Assembly: GCA_001657385.1 (NCBI GenBank) | Contig: LYSZ01000005.1 | Coordinates: forward strand, 248,001 to 312,000 | Length of the DNA stretch: 64,000 nt | Reading direction: 5' to 3' | Source: Parvularcula sp. BBD 1991-13 | GTDB taxonomy: Bacteria; Pseudomonadota; Alphaproteobacteria; Caulobacterales; Parvularculaceae | In this document: piece by piece, positions 9,220 through 17,630 of the stretch | Layout of the letters: the number at the start of each line of letters is the position of its first letter | Numbering within the stretch: the first letter of the stretch is position 1 | Program-made: the position numbers and the translations under genes | The notes under the pieces: generated by a model | Told to the model about the DNA's origin: nothing | Databases searched by the model: none | Seen by the model: the letters and a program-made list of their open reading frames with translations, nothing else

Positions 9220-10097
9220 AACCGTGCGGCGTTGTCGCAGCCGATGTCGGCCAGCGCGTCGCGGCCTGAAATCAGGTCTTCAAGCGCCGCCCAGATACGC
9301 CCGTAGCCGCCATAGAGCTTGTCCACAGGGAAATTCGACCCCGCCATGCAACGCCCCTCGCCGAAAAGCTCAAGCGCGGTCTCCACATAGGGAGCGATAT
9401 CCGCCGCCGTCCAGTCCGGCTTGAACATGCCGAACCCGGAGAATTTCAGCCAGCAGTTCGGCAAGGCGGCGAATCCGGCGAGCGCGCGCCGCCAGCGCTG
9501 AAACCCGGAGGGCGAAAGGTCCCATGGAGACGCGAAATGACAGATCGCGACGCGCAGGCCGGGCCTTGCGGCGAAAACCTCCAGCGCGCGCGCATATTGC
9601 GCTTCGGTCAGTTGAAGGTCAAAGCTCAGCCTGCGGCGTTCGAGAAGTTTCAATCCTTCGGCGAACCGCGGATTGTCGAGCAGGGCCGCGCTGCCGGTCC
9701 TCGCGTCCTCGACCGGGTGACGCCCGATAATCTGGCGCACGCCGCGAAAGGCGCCGGACTGCTGGTGGGCGTCGAGCTGGCGTTCAAGATTGTCCGCAGT
9801 CAGATCGGCGTATCCGACGATCGCCGTGGGAAGACGCCGCGCCTGATCGCTCAGCGATTGCAGCCAGCGGGTTTCCCTGACGGCGTCCTCGGCGGCGACG
9901 CCGACCTGGATATGGGTCGAGCCGGCAAGTTCGTAGTCCGCGGCGTCGGCGAGGAATTCGGCGACGCCATAGTCCTTTTGGATAGGCGCCGGGTCGCCGA
10001 AAAAACGCCTGACGCCCTTGGCCATGAGCCACGGATAGCGGCAATGGTCCAGCGCCCACAAATGATGGTGAGCGTCGTAAATGCGCAGCTTGCTCAT
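9198..10097 (-). CDS. Amidohydrolase family 2 (TIM-barrel) hydrolase
   Basis: A 299-residue protein of the amidohydrolase-2 family (lactonase, decarboxylase and pyrone-dicarboxylate hydrolase relatives). It starts with the metal-binding H-x-H in D-A-H-H-H-L-W (residues 8-14), has a central C-H-F-A-S-P-W element and the late S-N-F-P-V-D-K Asp. Members hydrolyse lactones such as L-fuconolactone and pyrone dicarboxylate, or decarboxylate aromatic acids. A lactonase role would fit sugar-acid or ring-opened substrates here. The start is the ATG that gives this typical N-terminus. It is preceded on the same strand by a SnoaL-type gene with a 16-base gap. Confidence 0.88.
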   Translation of the reverse strand: MSKLRIYDAHHHLWALDHCRYPWLMAKGVRRFFGDPAPIQKDYGVAEFLADAADYELAGSTHIQVGVAAEDAVRETRWLQSLSDQARRLPTAIVGYADLTADNLERQLDAHQQSGAFRGVRQIIGRHPVEDARTGSAALLDNPRFAEGLKLLERRRLSFDLQLTEAQYARALEVFAARPGLRVAICHFASPWDLSPSGFQRWRRALAGFAALPNCWLKFSGFGMFKPDWTAADIAPYVETALELFGEGRCMAGSNFPVDKLYGGYGRIWAALEDLISGRDALADIGCDNAARFYGAPLQ

Positions 10098-10113
10098 TGG
10101 TCGGTTATCCGCT

Positions 10114-11214
10114 TCAGGACGAGGACCGACGATATGTTTCGATCTGGCGCAGCACCGCCAGTTCGTCGAACACGGTCCATTCTTCGCGCACGCGCCCGTT
10201 GATAATGCGCCAGTGGGTGGCGCCAAGGATGTAAAGCGGCGCGCCTGACGCCGGTCCGAAGAGACCGTCGCCCGAGTGCGTTGCCGCGATCGACCATCGT
10301 ACGGCGACATCCCTGGCGTCGCCGAGATAGGGAACGCTCGCCACATGGTCGATGCTTGCGGTCAGGTCGGGCAGGGCGGCGAAGAGGGCCGACAGATACT
10401 CTCCGTATTCGACTGTTCCGTAGAGGTCGCGATTAGCGGTGAGATGGGCGCCGACGCGAAAATCGAAAGCCTCCGGCAACAGCGTAAGGTTCTTTTCGTT
10501 CCAGACCCCGCCGATGACCGCCGCGGCGAAGGCATGCGGGTCGGTTTCAGGGCATTGGGGCGGCGGGGCGGCGGCCGCGCGCCGCCGCACCGTTTCCTCG
10601 CGCCAGGCGGTCAGCGCGCCGATCAGGTCGGCACCCCGCTCGCGGTCGGCCGCCGCCTGGGTTTTCGCGATCACGTCAGGATCGAGGCCCAGTTGCAGGG
10701 CCAGCGCCGCGTTGTCGCGCATCAGCCATTCCTCGACGATGAGATTTTCTCGGCACAGGCAATCGGCGATTGTCCTGATCCGCGCGCGCTTGCCGGTCGC
10801 CGGGCCGAATTCAGACGGGCCGAGATTAGTCATCCGGCTGGTGATCAGGTGAGATGAGTAATAGCCCGCGTCTTCGTCGCCGGACCAGATCACATTATCA
10901 CCGTCGAGCGTTCTGTCCGGGAACGAAACAAGTGTTGCGCGGGTGTTCGCCTCCACGGTCGCCGCGCCGGTGATGTCGCCGCCGAGCGTGTGGATGACGC
11001 TGTCCTCGGCGTAGTAGGCCCGGCACAGATCGATCCTGCGCTCATGCCAGATCCGGTCGGTAATGCGGATGATATAGTCCGCGATGTCGACGAACTCCTC
11101 GTCGAATCCCTTCATGGGCATGCGCCGGCCGGTCGGCGCCGGTTGCAGCAACGCGCTGATGTCTGTGACGGCGACCTTGGTGATTTCAGGGGCTTCGGGC
11201 GTGGCGCTCATCAT
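10114..11214 (-). CDS. Two-domain SnoaL/NTF2-like protein
   Basis: About 366 residues with two NTF2-like domains. The N-terminal one (about 30-180) contains the Y-Y-A-E-D-S-V-I-H and I-A-D-C-L-C-R-E-N-L-I-V-E-E-W-L-M-R-D strands. The C-terminal one ends in W-R-I-I-N-G-R-V-R-E-E-W-T-V-F-D-E-L. It is a distant relative of the 343-residue protein encoded earlier in region A. An alternative ATG at 11268 would place the start 11 bases from operator C; the ATG pair near 11214 is preferred because homologous sequence begins after it. It shares an operon with the amidohydrolase. Activity is unknown. Confidence 0.72.
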   Translation of the reverse strand: MMSATPEAPEITKVAVTDISALLQPAPTGRRMPMKGFDEEFVDIADYIIRITDRIWHERRIDLCRAYYAEDSVIHTLGGDITGAATVEANTRATLVSFPDRTLDGDNVIWSGDEDAGYYSSHLITSRMTNLGPSEFGPATGKRARIRTIADCLCRENLIVEEWLMRDNAALALQLGLDPDVIAKTQAAADRERGADLIGALTAWREETVRRRAAAAPPPQCPETDPHAFAAAVIGGVWNEKNLTLLPEAFDFRVGAHLTANRDLYGTVEYGEYLSALFAALPDLTASIDHVASVPYLGDARDVAVRWSIAATHSGDGLFGPASGAPLYILGATHWRIINGRVREEWTVFDELAVLRQIETYRRSSS

Positions 11215-11279
11215 CGAATTCCAATCGGGTTGACGGTCGGCCCGGTCTCTCAGGACCCGGCGCAGCATTGAAAATCAGA

Positions 11280-11295
11280 TTGCATGCGAATGCAA
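11280..11295. promoter_or_regulatory. LacI-type operator C
   Basis: TTGCATGCGAATGCAA differs from operator A's core at one position and keeps the length and central CG. It lies between the divergent SnoaL/amidohydrolase operon (minus) and the small SnoaL gene (plus). Confidence 0.82.
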
Positions 11296-11350
11296 GAAAG
11301 TCTACGTAAGATCCGTGGCCGGTCGCCGGCGCGGCGGCCTTTGGGAGCTT

Positions 11351-11803
11351 ATGATGGATAAAAAAAGCTACAAAGAGCGCATTATCGCCATGAATGACGC
11401 GCTTAACGAGCATGTCATCGACGGAATCGATGCGCATTTCGCGAAAAACTTTGTCTGGCGCGGCGGAGCCGGGCCCGGAACCAAGACGTCGCTGGAACAG
11501 TTCCAGAACGGCTGGCAGCGTCCTTTTCTCAATGCTTTCAAGGACAAGCATACGACGATCGACCTCATCCTGGAGGATGGCGATCTCGTCGCGGCCTATG
11601 GCTCGGTGCAGGCGACCCATTCCGGCGAGTTTCTTGGCATGGAGCCGACGGGTAAGCGCATCAATCTGAAATATATGGATTTCTGGCGCTTCGACGATAA
11701 CGGCGAATGCGTCGAAAACTGGGTGCATCTCGATATCATCGATGTGTTTCGCCAACTGGGCAGAGACCTGCTCGACGGCAAGGGCTGGGACGACCGGCGC
11801 TGA
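11351..11803 (+). CDS. SnoaL-like protein (ester cyclase family)
   Basis: A 150-residue NTF2-fold protein with the ester-cyclase signature: V-Q-A-T-H-S-G-E-F-L-G, P-T-G-K-R-I, and the final Y-M-D-F-W-R-F...V-E-N-W-V-H-L-D. His/Asp residues in the conserved TH and LD positions are those used by SnoaL-type cyclases. The ribosome site GGGAG lies three to six bases before the tandem ATG ATG. It is flanked by operator C upstream and operator D downstream. The exact reaction is unknown, but this is the most canonical of the four SnoaL proteins and may carry out an aldol-type cyclisation or its reverse. Confidence 0.8.
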   Translation: MMDKKSYKERIIAMNDALNEHVIDGIDAHFAKNFVWRGGAGPGTKTSLEQFQNGWQRPFLNAFKDKHTTIDLILEDGDLVAAYGSVQATHSGEFLGMEPTGKRINLKYMDFWRFDDNGECVENWVHLDIIDVFRQLGRDLLDGKGWDDRR

Positions 11804-11836
11804 CGCCGGCGCCGTCGGGATTGCCTTGCCGATTTT

Positions 11837-11852
11837 TTGCATTCGAAGTACA
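11837..11852. promoter_or_regulatory. LacI-type operator D
   Basis: TTGCATTCGAAGTACA combines the left half of operator A with the right half of operator B, at identical spacing. It lies about 48 bp upstream of the cupin start codon. Confidence 0.75.
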
Positions 11853-11899
11853 TTTCCTCGACCAAAGACGCATAACGACATCACGGGGAGCGCGGCTCT

Positions 11900-12964
11900 A
11901 TGACCTTTTCCTTACAAGACATGGAAAACCGACTGGTGCGCTACGGCGCGCTCGAGCCCTGCAAGACCGCGTTCATCGATGCGCGCACCCCCGGCAGCGA
12001 CAAGAAGGAAAATTTCTGCATTATCGGTCCCGGCGTCGCGGAAAACCCGGGTCAGCACGTGCATGTGAAAATCGCTCACGGGTTCAACATCGGCGGCGCG
12101 CGCCAGCCGAAGGGATGCGTCAACTCACAGCATAGTCATGAGACGGAGGAAGTCTTCCTGGTTCATTCCGGCGCCTGGGCGTTTCGCTGGGGCCATGACG
12201 GCGGCGACGGCGAGGTGATCCTGCATCCCGGCGACGTCATTTCCATTCCTGTAAACGTGTTCCGCGGATTTGAGTGCGTCTGCGACGACGAGAGCTTCCT
12301 TTTCGCCATTCTGGGCGGCGACGACCCGGGGCACGTCACCTGGGCGCCCTATGTGTTCAAGGAGGCGGAAGGGCGCGGCCTTGTCTTGACCAAGGGCGGA
12401 CGGCTGGTCGACACCGCCGTGGGCGAGACGATCCCGGAAGGCGACGAACCGTGCGCCCCCACATCGGAAAGCGACCTCGCTTCGTTCCGGCGGATGTCGC
12501 GCGAGGAAATGACCGCATGCGTCGTTCTTAACGGCGAGGCGCGCCATAGCGCGACGACCGATCTCGCCGCCCATTCGAGGCATGTGACGGAGGCGCCGAT
12601 TCTCGGTCCGGCAAGCGACGCCGAAGGCGTGCCCGCGGCCAAGATATCCACGCCTCACGGGTTTCATTTCCGCAAGCTGCTTTTCGGAAAGGGTGGGCGC
12701 ATTCCCCCGCACGCGCGCGCCGAGGAGGAGGTCGTGTTCGTGCAGGAAGGCGCGGCGACCCTGTTCTGGGGCGACAAGTATCTTGAACTCGGCAAGGGAG
12801 ACACCATCACCGTTCCCAAAGGGCTGATCAGGAGCTGGTGGGCGACGGGCGAGGGCGAAACGACGCTGTTCGTCGTGCGCGGCGGGGACGCGCCGGCCGC
12901 GCCGAAATGGGTCGACGAAACAACCCGTACGGATAATCGGCCTACGGCCTTATTCGTTTCCTGA
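11900..12964 (+). CDS. Double-cupin protein (bicupin, gentisate-dioxygenase-like fold)
   Basis: A 354-residue bicupin. The first cupin carries a good metal motif (Q-H-S-H-E-T-E-E-V-F-L-V-H-S-G, about residues 78-92) followed by a matching H-P-G-D-V-I-S-I-P second motif. The second cupin (I-P-P-H-A-R-A-E-E-E-V-V-F-V-Q-E-G) keeps one His but has lost the His-x-His pair, so metal binding is doubtful there. Bicupins include gentisate and hydroxynaphthoate ring-cleaving dioxygenases and many isomerases or lyases. The ribosome site GGGGAG lies 12 bases upstream of the start. It is the last gene of the LacI regulon, with its own operator. The substrate is unknown. Confidence 0.78.
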   Translation: MTFSLQDMENRLVRYGALEPCKTAFIDARTPGSDKKENFCIIGPGVAENPGQHVHVKIAHGFNIGGARQPKGCVNSQHSHETEEVFLVHSGAWAFRWGHDGGDGEVILHPGDVISIPVNVFRGFECVCDDESFLFAILGGDDPGHVTWAPYVFKEAEGRGLVLTKGGRLVDTAVGETIPEGDEPCAPTSESDLASFRRMSREEMTACVVLNGEARHSATTDLAAHSRHVTEAPILGPASDAEGVPAAKISTPHGFHFRKLLFGKGGRIPPHARAEEEVVFVQEGAATLFWGDKYLELGKGDTITVPKGLIRSWWATGEGETTLFVVRGGDAPAAPKWVDETTRTDNRPTALFVS

Positions 12965-13339
12965 GCAAGACCATGCCGGGCGTTCCCGCGCTTTTGCGGC
13001 GGCGCCGGACGGCCATCTTCCGCGGCGCTGCAAGCTGAGGCGATTGAGACGCCGCAGATCTTCGCGGCCGGACAGGCACGCTTCGCCAAGGTCAATCGCG
13101 CGTTCGATAATCGTTTCAGGCGCGTTGCGCCATGCCGGCGGCCTGATCGTCTCGCGCCATGGGCGCCCGCAGGCGCAGTCCAGCAGAATTCGGGCGAAAC
13201 AGTGGTTCAATCGAACGGGCCAGCGTTGCGCCGCCGCGGCGGCGGGCATGTCCTCGTCCACCAGTTTGCGCCAGCGCCGACGCAGACGCGCCTCGCCTTC
13301 GTCGGGAAAAGCGCGGCTCACAGGCAACTCAAGCTGCAT
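12950..13339 (-). CDS. Small conserved hypothetical protein
   Basis: A 129-residue basic protein with the central pattern W-P-V-R-L-N-H-C-F-A-R-I-L-L-D-C-A-C-G-R-P-W, which I recognise as a widespread bacterial small-protein pattern without a known function. There is no signal peptide or membrane segment. It overlaps the DUF4149 gene upstream by 11 bases and runs 15 bases into the convergent cupin gene, so it is the last gene of a three-gene operon. I judge it real by this overlap pattern and the recognisable core rather than by any assigned domain. Confidence 0.6.
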   Translation of the reverse strand: MQLELPVSRAFPDEGEARLRRRWRKLVDEDMPAAAAAQRWPVRLNHCFARILLDCACGRPWRETIRPPAWRNAPETIIERAIDLGEACLSGREDLRRLNRLSLQRRGRWPSGAAAKARERPAWSCSGNE

Positions 13340-13766
13340 GGGTCAGGGTCCAGTCGATCAGGACGGCGGCGACAGCGATCAGTTGCGCCGCGTTGACGAT
13401 GACGCTCAGGCGATGACCCTGTGCGAATTTCCGTTCCGACCGGCCGTCCCCGGCCGCCGCCTCATCCCGCCATGCGTTGAGCTGCGGGACGAGCGCCTGG
13501 CGGATCGCGAGGGTCGACGCCGCGGTTAGCGCGAAAACCGCTGCGTAAACCGGTTTTTCTCCAGCGCCGGTCAGGGCCGCAACGCCGGCGGCGGCAATGA
13601 TAAACATGTAATATGCCGGGAACAGCGCCCGCAGGAATTGTCCGGCGCTGCGCTCATCCAGTACGCTGAACACCTTTGGCGCGACGACGGTTGGAAAAAA
13701 GATCATCCCGCCGAGAAGAATGGCGGCGCTTGCGATGAAAAGGACCGTAAGAGCGTTGTCCATCAT
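13329..13766 (-). CDS. DUF4149-like four-helix membrane protein
   Basis: A 145-residue protein with four hydrophobic helices (about residues 5-25, 48-66, 72-92 and 120-140). The sequence around F-F-P-T-V-V-A-P-K-V-F and F-L-R-A-L-F-P-A-Y-Y is the DUF4149/TMEM205-like pattern. Function is unknown. Tandem ATG codons overlap the stop of the upstream methyltransferase-like gene (ATGA), so the two are coupled. Confidence 0.75.
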   Translation of the reverse strand: MMDNALTVLFIASAAILLGGMIFFPTVVAPKVFSVLDERSAGQFLRALFPAYYMFIIAAAGVAALTGAGEKPVYAAVFALTAASTLAIRQALVPQLNAWRDEAAAGDGRSERKFAQGHRLSVIVNAAQLIAVAAVLIDWTLTHAA

Positions 13767-14629
13767 GCAGATCCCGTGGTTTCGTGCGGGGGGCGGCTGC
13801 GCGCGCGAGCGCCGCCCGCCGACGGCCTGTGATTTCCGAAGGGGAGCCAGTAGGGCACGCGGGCGCGGTAGCGTGCAAACCGCTCTCCGTAGAGCCTGAG
13901 AAAACGCCTTTCCTTCAGCAGCGGCGCAAACAGGCAATAGGCTGTATAAAGCCCGGCGATCGCAAGCTGGTCGACGGTCCAGGTCGGCGTCGTCCAGAGC
14001 ACAAGCGCAAATGACACATAAATCGGTTGTCTGACGATCATGAACAGCCCTTTTTCCGGCATGTCCGGGAACGCCGGCTCGCGGTTGCGCAACAGCGCGA
14101 CCCAGCCAAGAGCGCCGCTTTGCAACTGAAGCCCGGCGTCGGAACTCGCCTTGGCCAGCAGCACCCAGCTCGCCGCGTAGGCGACGGACATCGCCGCAAA
14201 CGCCGCCCCCTCTGCGCGCCAGACTATGACGCCCGTCGGCGTCCACAAGGTGAACAACGCCAGCAATTGCAGCGATGCGATCGTTGCGTAAGTCGTCGTC
14301 GCCAGGGTTTTGCCAAAGCCCAGGGGTGCGAGCCGAGCGAGGGCCGCGCGCCCGCGGGCCGACAGTAAAAAGGAGTGGGCGAGAGGGAATTGTATTAGCA
14401 GCAAGCCATTGGCGAGCGCGGCGAAGGGCTGCGGCGCGGCGCCGAACGTCTGCGTCATGCCGGTGAAGAGACCATACGCCATGGCGAGGGACGCCAGAGC
14501 GAAAATGACGTGGCAGATAAAGCCATAGGCGAGGGCGACGGCGATCCGCGCGGTCGGGCGGGGGCTCGCGGCGGCCGTCGCCAATCCGGTTTCATCCTGC
14601 CGTTCAGACGCCGTGTTCGTTGTTGTCAT
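13763..14629 (-). CDS. Isoprenylcysteine/phospholipid methyltransferase-like membrane protein (NnrU/ICMT type)
   Basis: A 288-residue membrane protein with about six hydrophobic segments. The C-terminal part (about 195-265) shows the ICMT/PEMT-like signature: R-Q-P-I-Y-V-S-F then K-E-R-R-F-L-R-L-Y-G-E-R-F-A-R-Y-R-A-R-V-P. In relatives this binds S-adenosylmethionine, so lipid or prenyl-cysteine methylation is a family-based guess. GGGAG precedes the start. It heads a small operon with the DUF4149 and hypothetical genes and is divergent from the photolyase gene, so a light- or stress-linked membrane function is possible but unproven. Confidence 0.78.
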   Translation of the reverse strand: MTTTNTASERQDETGLATAAASPRPTARIAVALAYGFICHVIFALASLAMAYGLFTGMTQTFGAAPQPFAALANGLLLIQFPLAHSFLLSARGRAALARLAPLGFGKTLATTTYATIASLQLLALFTLWTPTGVIVWRAEGAAFAAMSVAYAASWVLLAKASSDAGLQLQSGALGWVALLRNREPAFPDMPEKGLFMIVRQPIYVSFALVLWTTPTWTVDQLAIAGLYTAYCLFAPLLKERRFLRLYGERFARYRARVPYWLPFGNHRPSAGGARARSRPPHETTGSA

Positions 14630-14736
14630 GCTCTCCCATACGCGCCACCAGCGGGCGCGGACCGCGCCGCATCGCGCCGCGCCGCGCGACACAATGACGC
14701 CAAGCAGGGCCCTCGCGGAGGGCATAAAAAACCATC

Positions 14737-16269
14737 ATGGCCGACCCCGTTCATATTGTCTGGTTCAAACGGGACCTGCGCATCGCCGACCATCGCCCGC
14801 TGGCCGAAGCGGCCCGGTGCGGCCCGGTGCTGCCGCTCTATGTCGCCGAGCCGGCATGGTTGCGCGGGCCGGACATGGCGGCCCGGCACTGGTCTTTCAT
14901 TGCGGAGTGCCTTGCCGAGCTTCAAGAGGCGCTCGGCGCGCTGGGCCAGCCGCTCGTCATCCGCGTCGGCGATGTCGTCGAAGTGCTGGAAGAAATTGCG
15001 TCGCGCCGCCCGGTCGCCGGGTTGTGGTCCCATGAAGAGACAGGCAATGGCTGGACTTTCGAGCGCGACAGGCGGGTCGCGGCCTGGGCAAGGGCGACGG
15101 GCGTTCCGTGGGCGGAGTTCCGCCAGTCCGGGGTGATCCGGCGATTGAAAAGTCGCAATGGCTGGACCAGGCGCTGGGACGATTTCATGGCCGAACCGGT
15201 GGTATCGCCGCCGGCCGCGCTGAAACCCGCCGACGAAGACGATCCCGGCGCCGTTCCCGTGGCGGCTTCGCTCGGGCTCGCGGCGGACCCGTGTCCGCAG
15301 CGCCAGGCCGGCGGGCGGCGGGCCGCCATGGCGACGCTCTCGGGTTTTCTGAACCAACGCGGCGCGCCCTACCGCAAAGCAATGTCCAGTCCGCTTACAG
15401 CGTACACGCATTGCTCCCGTCTGTCCCCCTTTCTGGCCTGGGGCGTGGTATCCATGCGCGAGACGGCGCAGGCTGCGTGGACGCGGCAAAGGACGCTGAA
15501 GACCGCCGACGCGCGGAACGGCTGGCGCGGTTCCCTCAAGTCGTTTTCCAGCCGCCTGCACTGGCGCGACCACTTCATGCAGAAACTCGAAGACGAGCCC
15601 CGCATCGAGTTCGAGAATTTTCATCCGGCATATGACGGATTGCGGCCGAAAACGCCGGACGCCGCGCGATTTGAGGCGTGGCGCAATGGCGAAACGGGTC
15701 TGCCTTTTGTCGACGCCTGCATGCGCGCGCTGACGGCGACGGGCTGGATGAATTTCCGGATGCGCGCCATGCTGATGGCGGTGGCGAGCTTTCATCTCTG
15801 GCTGGACTGGCGCAAGCCCGGCGAACATCTTGCAAGGCTCTTTGTCGACTATGAGCCCGGCATCCACTGGAGCCAGGCGCAGATGCAGTCCGGTGCCACC
15901 GGCATCAACACTGTGCGCATTTACAATCCCGTGAAACAGGGGCGCGATCAGGACCCGGATGGTATTTTCATCAAGCGCTGGGCGCCGGAACTGGAGGCGG
16001 TTCCCGCCGAATACGTGCATGAGCCCTGGCGTTGGGAAGGGGCCCCTGACCTGCTCGGCAAGACCTACCCCCACCCGGTCGTCGATCATCTGGAAGCGGC
16101 CAGGGAAGCGCGGCGCAAGGTCTGGGGCGTGCGCGGGTCGCCCGCTTACCGTGATACGGCGGCGGCGATCCAGGAACGCCACGGCAGCCGTAAGAGCGGC
16201 ATGCGGCGGGCCGGCCGGCGCAAGACGCCGCCGCGCGCCGACGGGCAGCTTTCATTGCCGCTCGAATAG
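14737..16269 (+). CDS. Cryptochrome/photolyase family protein
   Basis: A 510-residue protein with the N-terminal antenna-binding Rossmann domain (V-W-F-K-R-D-L-R-I-A-D-H, residues 8-19) and the C-terminal FAD-binding helical domain. The latter shows F-S-S-R-L-H-W-R-D-H-F, the G-W-M-N-F-R-M-R-A-M-L-M helix, and I-Y-N-P-V-K-Q...D-P-D-G-I-F-I-K-R-W-A-P-E-L. This fits a light-driven pyrimidine-dimer photolyase or a cryptochrome-type receptor. The lysine/arginine-rich C-terminal tail may bind DNA. The antenna-less flavoprotein gene follows closely. Whether it repairs CPD, 6-4 lesions or ssDNA cannot be read by eye. Confidence 0.88.
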   Translation: MADPVHIVWFKRDLRIADHRPLAEAARCGPVLPLYVAEPAWLRGPDMAARHWSFIAECLAELQEALGALGQPLVIRVGDVVEVLEEIASRRPVAGLWSHEETGNGWTFERDRRVAAWARATGVPWAEFRQSGVIRRLKSRNGWTRRWDDFMAEPVVSPPAALKPADEDDPGAVPVAASLGLAADPCPQRQAGGRRAAMATLSGFLNQRGAPYRKAMSSPLTAYTHCSRLSPFLAWGVVSMRETAQAAWTRQRTLKTADARNGWRGSLKSFSSRLHWRDHFMQKLEDEPRIEFENFHPAYDGLRPKTPDAARFEAWRNGETGLPFVDACMRALTATGWMNFRMRAMLMAVASFHLWLDWRKPGEHLARLFVDYEPGIHWSQAQMQSGATGINTVRIYNPVKQGRDQDPDGIFIKRWAPELEAVPAEYVHEPWRWEGAPDLLGKTYPHPVVDHLEAAREARRKVWGVRGSPAYRDTAAAIQERHGSRKSGMRRAGRRKTPPRADGQLSLPLE

Positions 16270-16313
16270 AAGGAGCCAATCATAGATGAGATCTGTCGGT
16301 TACATGCCTGCGT

Positions 16314-17612
16314 GTGAAACGGGAAGCGGTTGTGAGCGTTGATGCGGCCGCCGCGCGCGCGGCGGCGGAGGCCGCGCCTTCATGGACGCCCTCGCGCGAC
16401 GCGGCGCTGGCCCGCCTTGCGGCGTTCGCGCCGCTTTCCGGGCCGCATTACGCAAGAACGCGGAACTTCGACTTCGGGCCGGCCAGGCGGGACAACGTTT
16501 CCATGCTGTCTCCATGGCTGCGCTGCCGGTTGCTGCTGGAGGAGGAGGTGCTGGACGCCGCCCTGCGCGGCGCCGGCCTGGAAGGCGCCGAAAAGTTCGT
16601 ACAAGAGGTATTCTGGCGCGGGTATTTCAAGGGATGGCTTGAGCATCGTCCCGACGTCTGGCGGCGCTATCGCCGCGAGGTGACCGATCTGGTCGCGGCC
16701 ATGGACCGCGACGGCGCGCTGCGGCGTCGTTACGAGAATGCCGTCGGCGGGGAAACGGGGATCGACTGTTTTGACGCCTGGTCCCGTGAGTTGCGCGACA
16801 CAGGGTATCTGCACAATCACGCCCGCATGTGGTTCGCGAGCATCTGGATTTTCACGCTCCGACTTCCCTGGTCTCTTGGCGCCGATTTTTTCTACCGGTT
16901 CCTGCTGGACGGGGATCCGGCTTCGAACACGCTTTCATGGCGATGGGTCGCCGGGTTGCATACCAGGGGAAAGCATTACCTGGCGCGGGCTGACAATATC
17001 CGGCGTTACACGGAAGGAAGGTTTTACCCCGCCGGACGGCTCGACGAATGCGCGCAGCCCCTGGAGGAGGAAATCGCTGTCGAGCCCCGCTCCATGCAGT
17101 TGCCCAAGAAAGAGGGCGGCGCGATCCCGGCGCCGGCCGGCCTGCTCGTCACCGAAGAAGACTGCATGCCCGAAGACGAGGCGCTTGCCGGGGTGCAGCC
17201 GGTCGCCGCCGCCGGCTTGTCCTGTGCTGCTTTGCGCTCGCCGCTGCCGGTATCGGCGGCGGCGGCGGATTTTGCCCAGGCGGCGGTCAGCGAGGGACTA
17301 AAAAGGATAGAAGCTGTATACGGATTGCCTTGCGAGCGCATCGAGCCCGGCCTCACCGAGGGGCCGGACGTTGACGCGGTGCGCCGATGGGCGCGCGCGC
17401 AGGGCCTTTCCACCGTGGTCACCGCCTTTGCGCCTGTCGGCCCCGCGAGGGAATTCCTGGACCGGCTTCGAGAGCGTCTGACGCAGGACGGCGTTCTGTT
17501 GGTTGAGCGTGCGCGCCGCTACGACCGCGTGGTCTGGCCGCATGCGCCCAAGGGGTTTTTCGGTCTCAAGAAAAAAATCCCTGCTATCCTTCAGGATCTG
17601 AACCTGCTTTAG
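16314..17612 (+). CDS. FAD-binding photolyase-like protein without antenna domain
   Basis: About 432 residues, starting at GTG. It matches only the C-terminal FAD-binding domain of photolyases: Y-A-R-T-R-N-F-D-F, V-S-M-L-S-P-W-L-R-C-R-L, V-F-W-R-G-Y-F-K-G-W, L-H-N-H-A-R-M-W-F-A and L-S-W-R-W-V-A-G-L-H-T-R-G-K-H-Y. The N-terminal antenna domain is absent, and residues 270-432 form an extra C-terminal region with A-P-V-G-P-A-R-E-F-L, resembling a displaced Rossmann-like part. It is encoded directly after a full photolyase, so the pair may work together or share induction by light. Confidence 0.85.
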   Translation: MKREAVVSVDAAAARAAAEAAPSWTPSRDAALARLAAFAPLSGPHYARTRNFDFGPARRDNVSMLSPWLRCRLLLEEEVLDAALRGAGLEGAEKFVQEVFWRGYFKGWLEHRPDVWRRYRREVTDLVAAMDRDGALRRRYENAVGGETGIDCFDAWSRELRDTGYLHNHARMWFASIWIFTLRLPWSLGADFFYRFLLDGDPASNTLSWRWVAGLHTRGKHYLARADNIRRYTEGRFYPAGRLDECAQPLEEEIAVEPRSMQLPKKEGGAIPAPAGLLVTEEDCMPEDEALAGVQPVAAAGLSCAALRSPLPVSAAAADFAQAAVSEGLKRIEAVYGLPCERIEPGLTEGPDVDAVRRWARAQGLSTVVTAFAPVGPAREFLDRLRERLTQDGVLLVERARRYDRVVWPHAPKGFFGLKKKIPAILQDLNLL

Positions 17613-17630
17613 ATAAGTTTGGGCGCCTTA

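Noticed and set aside
14626-16182. 518-codon open frame on the minus strand opposite the photolyase gene
   Set aside because: Arg/His/Pro-rich translation without any domain, exactly opposite a photolyase with full motifs; an antisense shadow of GC-rich coding DNA.
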